DNA of 64,000 bases. It comes from Nitrosospira lacus. Lineage in GTDB: Bacteria > Pseudomonadota > Gammaproteobacteria > Burkholderiales > Nitrosomonadaceae. Each line of letters starts with the position of its first letter. Position 1 is the stretch's first letter. The position numbers were made by a program, and so were the translations under genes. Shown here piece after piece: positions 13,603-21,859 of this stretch. Location of the stretch: positions 1,025,137 through 1,089,136 of the forward strand of contig NZ_CP021106.3 of the NCBI RefSeq assembly GCF_000355765.4, read 5' to 3'. Below the pieces are notes generated by a model. It ran no database searches. It was given only the letters and a program-made list of their open reading frames with translations, and was not told the origin of the DNA.

Positions 13603-13950
13603 TGATTTTTTCCAAAATGACTCTCCCGGTATTCCGGACAGGTCGTCTGCGTCGTCGTTTCGCTTGTGCTGCGCCGATCAGCAACAAGCCGACAACCCAT
13701 ATAATAAAAACATGCTTTCTTGTAATCCTGTTTGGCTACCTGTCAGGGATAAGAAAGGCACCGCTTGGTGACGGGTCCTTAAACTAAACCAGAGGAGCAT
13801 TGACGGAATGGAAGTTACCAGTGCCCCCTTATGCAAGGAACTAATAAGATTTGATTTGTTTATCTCTTTTTCTCATATGAGGAGTTCGCATAGCCCTTCT
13901 GCTATGCAGTTAACGCCGACTGTTTTCACGAAAACAACAACAATCTTCCC
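13603..13950 (-). promoter_or_regulatory. Leader of paralog B, with duplicated core
   Basis: No gene is seen in this 348-base stretch. It contains the second copy of the duplicated leader (about 13755-13891, core 13837-13878). About 105 bases have been added between the core and the start codon relative to copy 1. The debris of an IS3-family element begins directly beyond it. Confidence 0.65.
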
Positions 13951-14183
13951 AGCATGGATGGGCGCGGGGCCTAGAGAGATAATGTGTTCGTTGAGCGCCT
14001 GTGGAAATCGGTGAAGTACGAGCAGGTGTATTTGCACGCCTATAATCGGTCACTGAGGCCAGAGCATCGATCATGCAATACATGGACTGGTACAATCGAG
14101 CCAGACCGCATTCGGGCCTGGAAAAGAAAACACCTGATGAAGCTTGTGCCGTGACGTTACCGACGGTTAAACTGGCAGCGTGA
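13951..14183 (+). pseudogene. IS3-family transposase fragment (IS150-like)
   Basis: The C-terminal part of an OrfB integrase. It reads SMDGRGA-stop-RDNVFVERLWKSVKYE, then after a frame change VTEARASIMQYMDWYNRARP and HSGLEKKTPDEA, ending at TGA 14181-14183. An in-frame TAG at 13972-13974 and a frameshift at about 14042-14050 make it non-functional. The usual Trp position is the TAG. No upstream half is present. Confidence 0.85.
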
Positions 14184-14260
14184 GAATCAGCAGAGATTCC
14201 AATTAAAATACTCAGGTCGTTGTTCAAACGATGGGGACAGCTCTGTTTTGATACTCGAAC

Positions 14261-14310
14261 CTACCCCAAAAATTACATGGCGGTTTTTGCAGCTATGTGC
14301 ACACTACCCC
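14261..14310 (+). repeat. 50-bp inverted repeat, left copy
   Basis: Matches the reverse complement of 15252-15301 at 46 of 50 bases. Its GGGG-containing ends face inward, toward the 941-base segment between the two copies. Confidence 0.85.
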
Positions 14311-14585
14311 TATATTGAAAGCTTTAATGGTCGATTCCGGGATGATTTCTCAACGACCATTGGTTCTTGACCTTGCATGAAGCACGCGTTCTCATCGACG
14401 CGTGGCGCAAGAATTACAATTCGACATGGCTACACAGTTTCCTTGGCAATATCACGCCAGCCGAATTTGCGGCCAAACATCAATTTGCAACCCAGGATTC
14501 TACCGCAGCGCGTGTAGCTGATTACGGGGAGCAGGTCAGGGCGAATTCACTTAATAATAGGGGGTTGCATCGACGTCAACATTGA
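14308..14585 (+). pseudogene. Second IS3-family transposase fragment (IS407/IS2-like)
   Basis: The tail of a different OrfB: PYIESFNGRFRDDF, then after a frame change at about 14345 FLNDHWFLTLHEARVLIDAW, followed by NYNSTWLHSFLGNITPAEFA. The IESFNGRFRD and TPAEFA motifs are typical of the IS3-family C-terminus. It lacks the DDE core upstream and is frameshifted, so it is a remnant. It directly abuts the left inverted repeat. Confidence 0.85.
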
Positions 14586-14815
14586 ACGAATAAAAAAGAT
14601 ACTTCATATCGTATTCCTAAATGAATGCATAATAATTGGAAGGATAGGTCTTCGACAGATTGTAGAAGGGAAAAAAAGTTTGACGACGATGAATACGGGC
14701 GTAATTTTCCCAATTTCCCTGCGATGATGGAGTTGCTTGCAAACGGTGCGACGGTGGGCTTGGTTCATATATCAAGTGAGAGAGGAATTACGAGCGAGCA
14801 AGCACAATGAGCGCA
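14586..14815. other. Unassigned segment in transposon debris
   Basis: This 230-base stretch between transposase relics has one open frame of 61 codons with no recognisable motif. I see no promoter or RNA structure in it. Confidence 0.4.
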
Positions 14816-14938
14816 TCCGATCTGGGCTGGGCTCACATAAACCTGACAGGCAACTACCAATGGGATACATCCGACCCTCGGGCCAGATCAGTTTCGACCC
14901 GTATACATGACTTCGCCGCAGCGGCTTAGCGTGCTTTA
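14816..14938 (+). pseudogene. Tn3-family (Tn21-type) transposase tail plus IR remnant
   Basis: SDLGWAHINLTGNYQWD reproduces the end of Tn3-family TnpA (usual form LGWEHINLTGDY-W). The frame stops with TAG at 14927-14929. The 14 bases 14925-14938 equal the inner part of the Tn21/Tn501 38-bp terminal repeat, which overlaps the tnpA stop in that group. The rest of the transposon and the outer part of the repeat are gone. Confidence 0.8.
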
Positions 14939-15029
14939 AAGCGCGAATCGTGTCTTTACCTCTCTAGGCGCCTTCCCCGGTTTTTTTTGCATGCTCCCCC
15001 GTATTGATGACCTCGGAACCGGTCCGCCC

Positions 15030-15265
15030 CCTTGCATGCTATGCGAGTGCTGCGGCTACGACGGCTTCGACCTGATCCTTTGCAATAGAGGCGCTCCCGC
15101 AATGGGTCGCACAACGAGATAAGTACCTATTCCCTTGCATCCTATGCAGGTTCTGAGATTACTACGGCTTCGCCCTGTTCCTTTGCAATAAATGCATATT
15201 GTCGGCACATGACGAATACTTAGATCCTCTAGCATATATTTCTCCCGACTTGGGGTAGTGTGCAC
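15030..15265 (-). pseudogene. Broken CxxCxGxG zinc-finger repeat gene
   Basis: On the minus strand from ATG 15265 the product reads to CIYCKGTGRSRSNLRTCIGC then KGIG, two DnaJ-like CxxCxGxG motifs. A 58-bp block (15133-15190) recurs at 15030-15087, 103 bases away, encoding a second pair of fingers. The odd spacing puts the second copy out of frame, and its first cysteines are Arg codons. So the gene has an internal tandem duplication and is decayed. The start codon lies inside the right 50-bp inverted repeat. Function unknown. Confidence 0.55.
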
Positions 15266-15301
15266 ATAACTGCAAAAACCGCCACGTAATTTTTGAGGTA
15301 T
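15252..15301 (-). repeat. 50-bp inverted repeat, right copy
   Basis: Reverse complement matches 14261-14310 at 46 of 50 bases. The two copies bracket the Tn3 tail, the second IS3 tail and the zinc-finger fragment. Confidence 0.85.
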
Positions 15302-15649
15302 TTAAACCAATTTTCTGGTTAATACGTACGCATTAATGCAAAATTTGGTAAGTGATATTAATTGTATTGCCGTTACTTATTGGAATAAGAATTACGTTTT
15401 GCTTGGCTGAGTCCGACCGTAAAGCTAGCATCATAAGCAATAAACTTAAAAGCTTGGGGGCTCCTCGTTTTCAGTGCAACTGACGGTACGCAAAGCCAGT
15501 AACGACGTAGGGGTCTTTTAACCAATTATTGATAATGCGGGTATTGCTTTCCACTCCGTAATGCGAGTTTTAGGGCGTGAATGAGAGCTCCACATAATCC
15601 CGATCTTACCCTTCAAAAAAAAGGAGGATAAGGAGAACTTAAGAAGACG
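15302..15649. other. Intergenic, nothing recognised
   Basis: 348 bases, locally AT-rich, with no supported frame. A purine-rich AAGGAGGATAAGGAG stretch at about 15622-15636 resembles ribosome sites but no start codon follows it. Confidence 0.5.
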
Positions 15650-16252
15650 CTAGTCGTGTGGCGGCATATAGCAGCCCGCTGCGTACCGCCCGGCGTTGTC
15701 TGCATCAGCTGAAATCAAGTCCATGCCTACATTCTCTAAACGAATTTTTGCCCCTGCTTGATCAAAAGGAACGCCACTACCATTCGCGGAGATAGAAACC
15801 CGGTAATGACGAAATCTATCTGGCGATTGCCGATCATCGGTATACCAGCCCTCAGCCGAAAAACCCTTGCTCGTTCGATGACCACCTTCATAAGTTAAAT
15901 TATAAATTATCCTGCAAGCCTGCCACCCTACGGGAGCCTCAATCGTTTCCGAGCCGGAACAGGACTGGTCCCATGCAACATCACACTCGTATGAGCTCCA
16001 TTTGATCCAACGCCATACAAATGGAGTTGAAGTTGGCATAATTTTTCTCATACCTGGAACGGGAACAGGGGGGGTGTCCTTTGCGGAAATACCCCCCATC
16101 GTAAAAATTTCTGATGCGGGAGGCACAGGAGTGAGTTTTTGTGGAACCCATGGTTTATCCTGCACATTATCGGATGAGGTTGTTTGCGCCAAAATAGATG
16201 AATAGGAGAAGGTTAGACTAAGCGCCAGGATAGTAATAGCAAAGTTGTACAT
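15650..16252 (-). CDS. Secreted protein of unknown function
   Basis: 200 residues that I do not recognise. A signal peptide is clear (MYNFAITILALSLTFSYSSILA). The mature part starts with a Pro/Thr-rich stretch, then a compact domain with cysteines in YECDVAWDQSC, WQACRII and AGCYMPP that could form disulfides in the periplasm or outside. AGGAGCT lies five bases before the ATG, so translation is likely. It stands alone between transposon debris and the end of the type II secretion cluster, in the same direction. It could be a secretion substrate or an unrelated passenger; nothing decides between them. Confidence 0.65.
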   Translation of the reverse strand: MYNFAITILALSLTFSYSSILAQTTSSDNVQDKPWVPQKLTPVPPASEIFTMGGISAKDTPPVPVPGMRKIMPTSTPFVWRWIKWSSYECDVAWDQSCSGSETIEAPVGWQACRIIYNLTYEGGHRTSKGFSAEGWYTDDRQSPDRFRHYRVSISANGSGVPFDQAGAKIRLENVGMDLISADADNAGRYAAGCYMPPHD

Positions 16253-16658
16253 AATGAGCTCCTTTTGAATAGTATGTTGATCATTAATACTCTACTGCCC
16301 CTCCACCGAGAATTCGTTAAAAGACGCCTGTAGTACAATGTCATTCTTTACTGGAGATTGACATCGTTACACTCCTCTTATAATAAAATTAACTATCTGA
16401 ACCCCCCACTTTTCACCTGCAAGACCGCTGGGCACACTGGAACCATTAAAACTGGGCATGCATTGTGGGTGAAGTGCAAGTTACCATAGTGTCTGTCAAG
16501 GAAAGATTTCGAAAATGTGATCAATTTGTCATTGTTAAAAGTGTTAAAAGTGTTAAAAGCCATTAAAAAAGGTGGCAATTCACCCCCATTCAAGCACTTT
16601 GATGCCGATGATGATTTGTATCCCCGTCATTTCCAGTCTGTCGTTGGGAGTACTGCGG
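16253..16658. other. Intergenic with triple 9-bp repeat
   Basis: 406 bases without a supported gene. GTTAAAAGT is repeated three times head to tail (16534-16560, last copy ends in C). The promoter of the secreted-protein gene should lie at the low-coordinate end. Frames across this stretch are low-complexity and unsupported. Confidence 0.6.
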
Positions 16659-17393
16659 CTAATTACGCAAGCAAGTCCGGTGAGCACCTGATGCGGCGGC
16701 AAAGCAGGCATGGCAGGCCGGTCCGGTCAAATCCCCGCAACTTTCCCGGCATTGCGTATTTTCGATGGCAAGCTGACTTCCGCACAACGCGAAGCGGTTG
16801 CCCGGTTTTGTCGGTGCGACAGGGCCGGAAGGGCCGCCTGGTTTGGGCCGACCCGTATCCGGCGGAGTTGTTCCGGCATTCCCTGGTGGCTGGGTTGCCG
16901 CTACAGCGGATAAAGCTGCTGCGTTTTGTGTGTAGATAAAACGCCAATCCGCATATTTTTCGGCGTTGGTGAATTCGACAAATTCACGGGAAAATCCGTC
17001 CTGCTTGAATGGCTTGGTGGTGGATAAGCTGTACACCCCGGTAATGCGACCCTGTTCCCTGACCAATCCCCATTGAGTTGTCCCGGCAATCGGATCACGG
17101 TAGATTCTGCGCAAATGGTGTCGCGTTTTGACGAAGCGCTTATCATCCAGCAGCTCGTGCAGTGTGAGCGGATAGTGCTTGACCCCGCCCGGGGTGTTTT
17201 CGTAATAGCTCCCTATGGCTTTGCGAAACTGTTCGCCGATAAACAGGAGTTCCCGTTCTTTTTCCCGCCGCGCTTCGGCATGCCAGACTTGGCCGGTAGA
17301 GGCGAGAGCAATGCCGGAGATAATGACAAACATCAGCAGTCCCAGATAAGTGAATCCCCGCTGATGCCTGGCATCATACCTACCAGTCACCAT
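16659..17393 (-). CDS. GspK-like pseudopilin lacking Glu5, with Cys-rich tail
   Basis: About 244 residues. After a short leader comes the prepilin-type site RG|FTYLGLLMFVIISGIALA. The residue at +5 is Gly rather than the usual Glu, the hallmark of GspK-type minor pseudopilins that sit at the filament tip. A pilin-like head follows, then a Pro/Gly-rich linker (PPGNAGTTPP onward) and a six-cysteine C-terminal module (LCGSQLAIENTQC, ESC, ACHAC, TCLRN). The start is uncertain (17393 or 17405); both overlap the preceding pseudopilin gene. It is the last gene of the secretion cluster. Confidence 0.75.
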   Translation of the reverse strand: MVTGRYDARHQRGFTYLGLLMFVIISGIALASTGQVWHAEARREKERELLFIGEQFRKAIGSYYENTPGGVKHYPLTLHELLDDKRFVKTRHHLRRIYRDPIAGTTQWGLVREQGRITGVYSLSTTKPFKQDGFSREFVEFTNAEKYADWRFIYTQNAAALSAVAATQPPGNAGTTPPDTGRPKPGGPSGPVAPTKPGNRFALCGSQLAIENTQCRESCGDLTGPACHACFAAASGAHRTCLRN

Positions 17394-17760
17394 AGCTGGA
17401 TCCATCCATGGCGAGAGTGGTGGCGCCGCTATGCAGGTCGTACACACTGCCCGGGGTATCGTCCGACGGCGGAACGATAATCCAGGTTTTTGCGCTTTCA
17501 GTTACGGGATCCACGGGTATGCTGCGTATATATTTGCGCTCCGCCAGCTCTTCCAGCGTATAGGGATAGCGTGCCTGATCACCGTAGAATTTGTCCACGG
17601 CTTCACGCATCACGCTAAGATTCTGCTTCAGCGCGGCCTCTTTGGCGCGATCCACGCCACTGAAATAACGGGGTACAGCCACCGTCAGCAGGAGCATCAG
17701 AATCGCCAGCACCACCAGCAATTCGATCAGCGTGAAACCTGAAAATGTGCGGCGGTTCAT
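17380..17760 (-). CDS. Type II secretion pseudopilin (GspG/H-like)
   Basis: About 126 residues with a short leader and the prepilin motif FSG|FTLIELLVVLAILMLLLTVAVPRYF. Glu is at +5. After the helix come EAALKQNLSVMREAVDKFY and a pilin head with YPYTLEELAERKY, the layout of GspG-like subunits. Start ATG at 17760 follows the preceding TGA as TGATG; an alternative in-frame ATG lies six bases upstream. It should be processed by a prepilin peptidase, which is not encoded in this window. Confidence 0.85.
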   Translation of the reverse strand: MNRRTFSGFTLIELLVVLAILMLLLTVAVPRYFSGVDRAKEAALKQNLSVMREAVDKFYGDQARYPYTLEELAERKYIRSIPVDPVTESAKTWIIVPPSDDTPGSVYDLHSGATTLAMDGSSYGDW

Positions 17761-18224
17761 CACCATTCGTTGTAGGCGATACCGTTCAGTCCGGTTTTCC
17801 GGCTGAGGGAATGGACATCGAACACGTTGTCACCGGCCTGGGGAGAGTCCTGTGCGCTTTCATAACTGCGCTTGCCCCATGTCTCCTGCGGACTGGCCTG
17901 CGTGTCAGGATTCATCGGATCACGCGGCACGCGGCGCAAAAATCGTATAAGCCGCTTCTTCGGATCGCGTGCATCTGGTATGCCTTGTGCAAGCGCATCC
18001 AGTGAAGCGGGGTAACCCGAGGACTCCGCCGCTTTTTCCACGCGGCCTTCGTCGGCTGCTTTTTTGTAAGCATCCAGCGCTGTCCGGATGTCGCGCAACG
18101 CGGCGCGCAATTCTGCTTCCTTCATGCGCTTGACGCTCAACTGGCCGAGCGGTAGCAACGCCATGGCAAGGATCCCGACGATAGTCACCGTCACTACCAG
18201 TTCGATCAGGGTAAAACCTTTCAT
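17760..18224 (-). CDS. Type II secretion pseudopilin
   Basis: 154 residues with a three-residue leader and the motif KG|FTLIELVVTVTIVGILAMALLPL. Glu is at +5. The head domain is larger than in its neighbour, with an inserted charged segment (about 55-70) and RRVPRDPMNPDTQ. Its ATG overlaps the stop of the secretin gene (ATGA), indicating coupling. Likely a minor subunit of the pseudopilus. Confidence 0.85.
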   Translation of the reverse strand: MKGFTLIELVVTVTIVGILAMALLPLGQLSVKRMKEAELRAALRDIRTALDAYKKAADEGRVEKAAESSGYPASLDALAQGIPDARDPKKRLIRFLRRVPRDPMNPDTQASPQETWGKRSYESAQDSPQAGDNVFDVHSLSRKTGLNGIAYNEW

Positions 18225-20185
18225 CGGATATTGACCGGAGAATTGAATGGGTCGGTGAAAGGTTGAGATTGTCCCCCGCCCGGGGGATTGGAATTATCCG
18301 TGGGCGGATTGGCAGGCGGTGGGGGAGTTTGCGTTTGATCCGGAGACCCATCCGGAGACACTGATTGTTCTATGGGGGGAGAAAACTGGCGCTGAGGCGG
18401 GTTACGTCCGGTGCCACTTCCCCCAGCGCCTGGAACAACGATCTGCGGCCGGTCGTTAATGCTCAGTTCCGTCCCGGACCAGTATTCCGAAAGCTCCGAT
18501 TCCGGACGGCGAATGTTATTCAGAATACGCGGCGTGATGGCGAGAACGATCTCCGTTTTGTCTTTTTTATCTTCCTGGTTGGCGAATAACCGTCCCAGCA
18601 TCGGAAGATCGCCCAGTCCTGGTATCCTGCTCGCATTCATGCGTTCATCGTCCGAAATCAGACCGGCCAGCACCTGGGTTTCGCCATCCTTCAGTCGCAA
18701 GAGCGTGGTCGCATTGCGGGTGCCGATCTGGAAAACCTGGGAACCGTTTCTTAAAGTCGTGGCGATTCCCAGCGAACTGACTTCCAGCGCCACCTTGATG
18801 TGGACGTGATTATCCAGGGCGATGCGGGGTTCCACTTCAAGCTTGAGCCCCACATCGATATACTGGACACTTTCCGATGACGTACCGGTCGTGCCGGCCA
18901 CGTTGGTGGTTATCAGCGGCACCTTGTTGCCCACCTGTACCCTGGCCTTCTCGTTGTTGCGTACACGGACACGTGGATTGGAAAGCAGGTTGATATTCCC
19001 TACGGTTTTCTTGAAATTCGCTACGGGATTACTGTCGATGTTCAGAAAATCGAGTGGAACCGAACCAAGATTAGCGGTCAATGTGCTCAAAGTAAGCCCC
19101 GCACTGCTGGTCAACGTGGTGGGATACTTGATTCCCAGTTCCTGCAAGCGGCTGCGGCTTATTTCCAGCACATCCATTTCCAGCATGACTTCGGGGTCCG
19201 CCATGTCGTTGGCGGCCACCAGTTTTTCGGCAATGCGGATCACCTCCGGAGTATCGCGAATCACCAGCATGTTGAGACGCTCGTCGATATGAACATCCTT
19301 GCTCTTGAGCATGGTCTTGAGCAGCGCCGCTATCTGCTTGGCGCTGGCATTGGTGAGAAAGAAACTGCGGATCATCAAATCCTGATAATCCTTGAGTTTC
19401 TGCAGCGTATTGGGAAACACCAGCGCGGTAGTTTCGGATAAGGCCTTTTTCTGCAAGCCATTGGTCGCCAGTACCATTTCTATGGCATCCTCAATGCGGG
19501 CATGTGAAACAAATACTGTCGCCTTGGCATCCTGTTTGATGTCCTTGTCCAGGATGAAGTTGATCCCCGTGGTACGCGAAAGCGCTTCGAATACCATCTT
19601 GATATTGGCGTCACGCAGTTCCAGCGAAACGGGCTGGTCGAAGGGCGACTTGAGGCGAGGAGGTTCATTACGCACAAACTCCTGCTTGCGGCGAATCTCC
19701 CCCTGTAATTCAAGCGCGCCGGCATGGGATGGCATTTCCAGCAATACTGCTCGCACCAGTGCCTGCGCCGCATCCAGATTGTCCGCATTGAACAGGCGGC
19801 GCGCCTCTTCTACCTGGCCGGCATATCTGCGTTCGCTCGCTATCGCAAGCTGGCCTGCCAGGGCACGCGCATTGGCGGGTTCCGCCAATAGCACGCGAGC
19901 AAAGAATGCTTCCGCGTCAGCAGTTCGTCCTTCGCGCAATGCCCGGTCAGCCTCCTGCAGCAATTCATAGATGGCCCGTTCATGCGTGACATGAAAATCC
20001 CTTCGCGTGGGCATGTCCTCCGGCTTCGCCTCGCGCGCGACCTGTGCATTGGCCATCCGTTCCTCGGGGGTGTCGCCCGGTACGCCGTCTTTTTGCCAGG
20101 GCGCGAAGGCGCAAGCGGAGATCATGAGTACCGGTACGCAGGCGAGGCAGGCAGCCAGGCTGGGGGTCCCGAAGGTGAAATTCAT
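18221..20185 (-). CDS. gspD: Secretin with lipobox and TPR-like N-terminus
   Basis: 654-residue outer-membrane channel subunit. The lipobox-like VLMISAC predicts a lipidated N-terminus. Next comes a helical TPR-like region (about 60-165) rich in Ala/Glu, then the secretin N0/STN domain (SLELRDANIKMVFEALSRTT), an N1-type domain (DVHIDERLNMLVIRDTPEVI), and the secretin core (VGNKVPLITTN, VGLKLEVEPRI, VLAGLISDDE, IPGLGDLPMLGRLF). The C-terminal 85 residues form an unusual Pro/Gly/Gln-rich tail. This is the MshL/PilQ-like layout rather than classical GspD. AAGGAG lies before the ATG, which overlaps the preceding stop. Confidence 0.92.
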   Translation of the reverse strand: MNFTFGTPSLAACLACVPVLMISACAFAPWQKDGVPGDTPEERMANAQVAREAKPEDMPTRRDFHVTHERAIYELLQEADRALREGRTADAEAFFARVLLAEPANARALAGQLAIASERRYAGQVEEARRLFNADNLDAAQALVRAVLLEMPSHAGALELQGEIRRKQEFVRNEPPRLKSPFDQPVSLELRDANIKMVFEALSRTTGINFILDKDIKQDAKATVFVSHARIEDAIEMVLATNGLQKKALSETTALVFPNTLQKLKDYQDLMIRSFFLTNASAKQIAALLKTMLKSKDVHIDERLNMLVIRDTPEVIRIAEKLVAANDMADPEVMLEMDVLEISRSRLQELGIKYPTTLTSSAGLTLSTLTANLGSVPLDFLNIDSNPVANFKKTVGNINLLSNPRVRVRNNEKARVQVGNKVPLITTNVAGTTGTSSESVQYIDVGLKLEVEPRIALDNHVHIKVALEVSSLGIATTLRNGSQVFQIGTRNATTLLRLKDGETQVLAGLISDDERMNASRIPGLGDLPMLGRLFANQEDKKDKTEIVLAITPRILNNIRRPESELSEYWSGTELSINDRPQIVVPGAGGSGTGRNPPQRQFSPPIEQSVSPDGSPDQTQTPPPPANPPTDNSNPPGGGQSQPFTDPFNSPVNIR

Positions 20186-20778
20186 TAAAAAGCTCCTTGA
20201 TTACCATCTTCGACGGGTATGGTGGGCCTGGCGGTTTTAAGGAGCGTCTGTGGCTGTCCCAGGGGTAAATAGGTAAGATTCAAGGAAGTGGCGTCCTCTG
20301 CGTCAAGCCGCCAGAAATTGTCGATATTCTGGCCGGCTACGACGGAATACACTTTATTGTTTTCGGTCAGGAAAAATGTCGTTCCCTGCGGGCTGCCCGC
20401 CAGTTTTCCCAGATAGGAAAATGGGGGCGCCGGGGCGACCGGCCTGGGAGGTGGTGCTGGCGGTTCAGCGGGTTTGGAAGCCACATGCCAGTCATGCGGC
20501 CTGAATAAATCCGCGGACTGGCCGTTTTGTTCCTGAACAACGCGGGTACGTCCGCTCAGCGCGCCCCAGTTCAAGCCAATGGATAACTCCTGCGATGCCG
20601 TTCCGTACACGGTGGCATCCGAAGGGGCAGTTTTGGCGCGATCAGTCGTCCGCTGGGTTGAATGCGCAAGCTTGATCACTCCTTCCTCTTCCTGGTCATC
20701 GACCTGAATGGCCAGCCATGCTGTGATGGCTAAGGCCGCCGCCATGGCTGCCCGACGCCTGATGAATGCTGATGTCAT
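20185..20778 (-). CDS. PilP/GspC-like inner-membrane protein
   Basis: 197 residues with one N-terminal membrane helix (AAMAAALAITAWLAI), a Pro-rich linker (PPAPPPRPVAPAPP) and a small beta domain. That domain reads FSYLGKLAGSPQGTTFFLTE, then NKVYSVVAGQNI, the pattern of PilP or GspC homology regions that touch the secretin. It is directly before gspD (overlapping TAATG) and overlaps the PilO-like gene by four bases. Likely role: linking the inner platform to the secretin. Confidence 0.75.
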   Translation of the reverse strand: MTSAFIRRRAAMAAALAITAWLAIQVDDQEEEGVIKLAHSTQRTTDRAKTAPSDATVYGTASQELSIGLNWGALSGRTRVVQEQNGQSADLFRPHDWHVASKPAEPPAPPPRPVAPAPPFSYLGKLAGSPQGTTFFLTENNKVYSVVAGQNIDNFWRLDAEDATSLNLTYLPLGQPQTLLKTARPTIPVEDGNQGAF

Positions 20779-21323
20779 GCGCGTTTTCTCACAAAAAATA
20801 CAAAACGCAGGATGACCGCGGCCTGTCCTTCCGCCACCTTTCCTCGTTCCAATACTATGTCTGCGAGTGCCGTCGAGGGAAGTTTCTCCAGCACATCCAG
20901 AATAAGGCCGTGAATCTGCGAATAAGTGCCTGTTACCGGCAGCGTGACCTCGAAGCGCCGCAAGGCTCCACCCGTTTTCTCCACTAGCGCGTATTCCCCC
21001 TTATTCAGCTCCAGCCCTTTATCCTTGGTCAATATAAACAGCGCGTCCAATTCGTTGGGAAGCTCATCCACCGTGGGAAATCTCGCCTGAAATAGGGCGA
21101 GTTCCTTTGCCAGAATCTGATCCGGCGGCAAAACCGGGATAACCGGGCGGGATTTCAAGGGACGCGCGGCCAATTCCATGCGCAGGCTATCGATCTCGCC
21201 GCGCAGGGGAAGTACGCCGGCCAGCAGGATAGTCAAAGTCGCTGCCAGGAGCGTGATTCCGGCCAGTCCCGCCGGGCCGAGCTGGCGCATCAGACGCCTG
21301 GCGTGCCACGTTATCGCGTCCAT
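20775..21323 (-). CDS. PilO-like (GspM-type) platform protein
   Basis: 182 residues. One N-terminal helix (AGITLLAATLTILLAGVLPL) is followed by a coiled stretch and a ferredoxin-like domain typical of PilO (FPTVDELPNELDALFILTKD, FEVTLPVTGTYSQIHGLI). It should pair with the PilN-like protein in the periplasm. Order PilM-N-O-P matches type IV pilus platforms. Confidence 0.8.
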   Translation of the reverse strand: MDAITWHARRLMRQLGPAGLAGITLLAATLTILLAGVLPLRGEIDSLRMELAARPLKSRPVIPVLPPDQILAKELALFQARFPTVDELPNELDALFILTKDKGLELNKGEYALVEKTGGALRRFEVTLPVTGTYSQIHGLILDVLEKLPSTALADIVLERGKVAEGQAAVILRFVFFVRKRA

Positions 21324-21324
21324 A

Positions 21325-21846
21325 TCAGCCCGCCCACCGTGCGCTTAGCGCGAAACGCACGGGTCTTTGTTGATCCGAAGCGACCACTTCGTGTTCTTCG
21401 AGAACCACGTCACTCATTTGCCCGGTGGCCGCCAGCTTGCGCGTATAGTCCAACGCATCGGCGAGCCGGCGTGCCTCGCCCGCGATACGTAAACGTCCCT
21501 TGGCGGCATCGGGGCGTATCGCCAGCAGCGCGATCTCCGGCCGGGCGGTTTCTTCCAGTATCGAGAACAGTGCTGGCCACGGGCGGCCCAGTTCGCTCAG
21601 CACGGTGTTGGCCTGGCGGACCTGTTCCTGCATGGCTTTCTGAATTTCAGGAGAAGGCGGCGCATTCGAGGTGCGACCTGCATGGGGATCATTTTGCACC
21701 CGCGATTGCAGATTTGTGCGTTCGCTCTCCAGCCGGAGGTACTCCCAACCGGTGGCGGAAAAGAGTAGCAGGGCTGACAGCAACAGTCCCCACACCCAGG
21801 ATGGCGAGGCATGCTGAGCCTTGGCGTGATCGAGATGGATTTTCAT
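21325..21846 (-). CDS. PilN-like platform protein
   Basis: 173 residues from ATG 21846, chosen for GGAG eight bases upstream. One membrane helix (WGLLLSALLLFSATGWEYL) lies near the N-terminus, followed by a coiled coil and a compact domain (RPWPALFSILEETARPEIAL, then GRLRIAGEARRLADALDY). It lies between PilM-like and PilO-like genes with gaps of 13 and 1 base. Confidence 0.8.
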   Translation of the reverse strand: MKIHLDHAKAQHASPSWVWGLLLSALLLFSATGWEYLRLESERTNLQSRVQNDPHAGRTSNAPPSPEIQKAMQEQVRQANTVLSELGRPWPALFSILEETARPEIALLAIRPDAAKGRLRIAGEARRLADALDYTRKLAATGQMSDVVLEEHEVVASDQQRPVRFALSARWAG

Positions 21847-21859
21847 GCATACTGCTCCA

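Noticed and set aside
16534-16560. Possible CRISPR-like repeats
   Set aside because: The units are only 9 bases and directly adjacent without spacers; no cas gene is present in the window.
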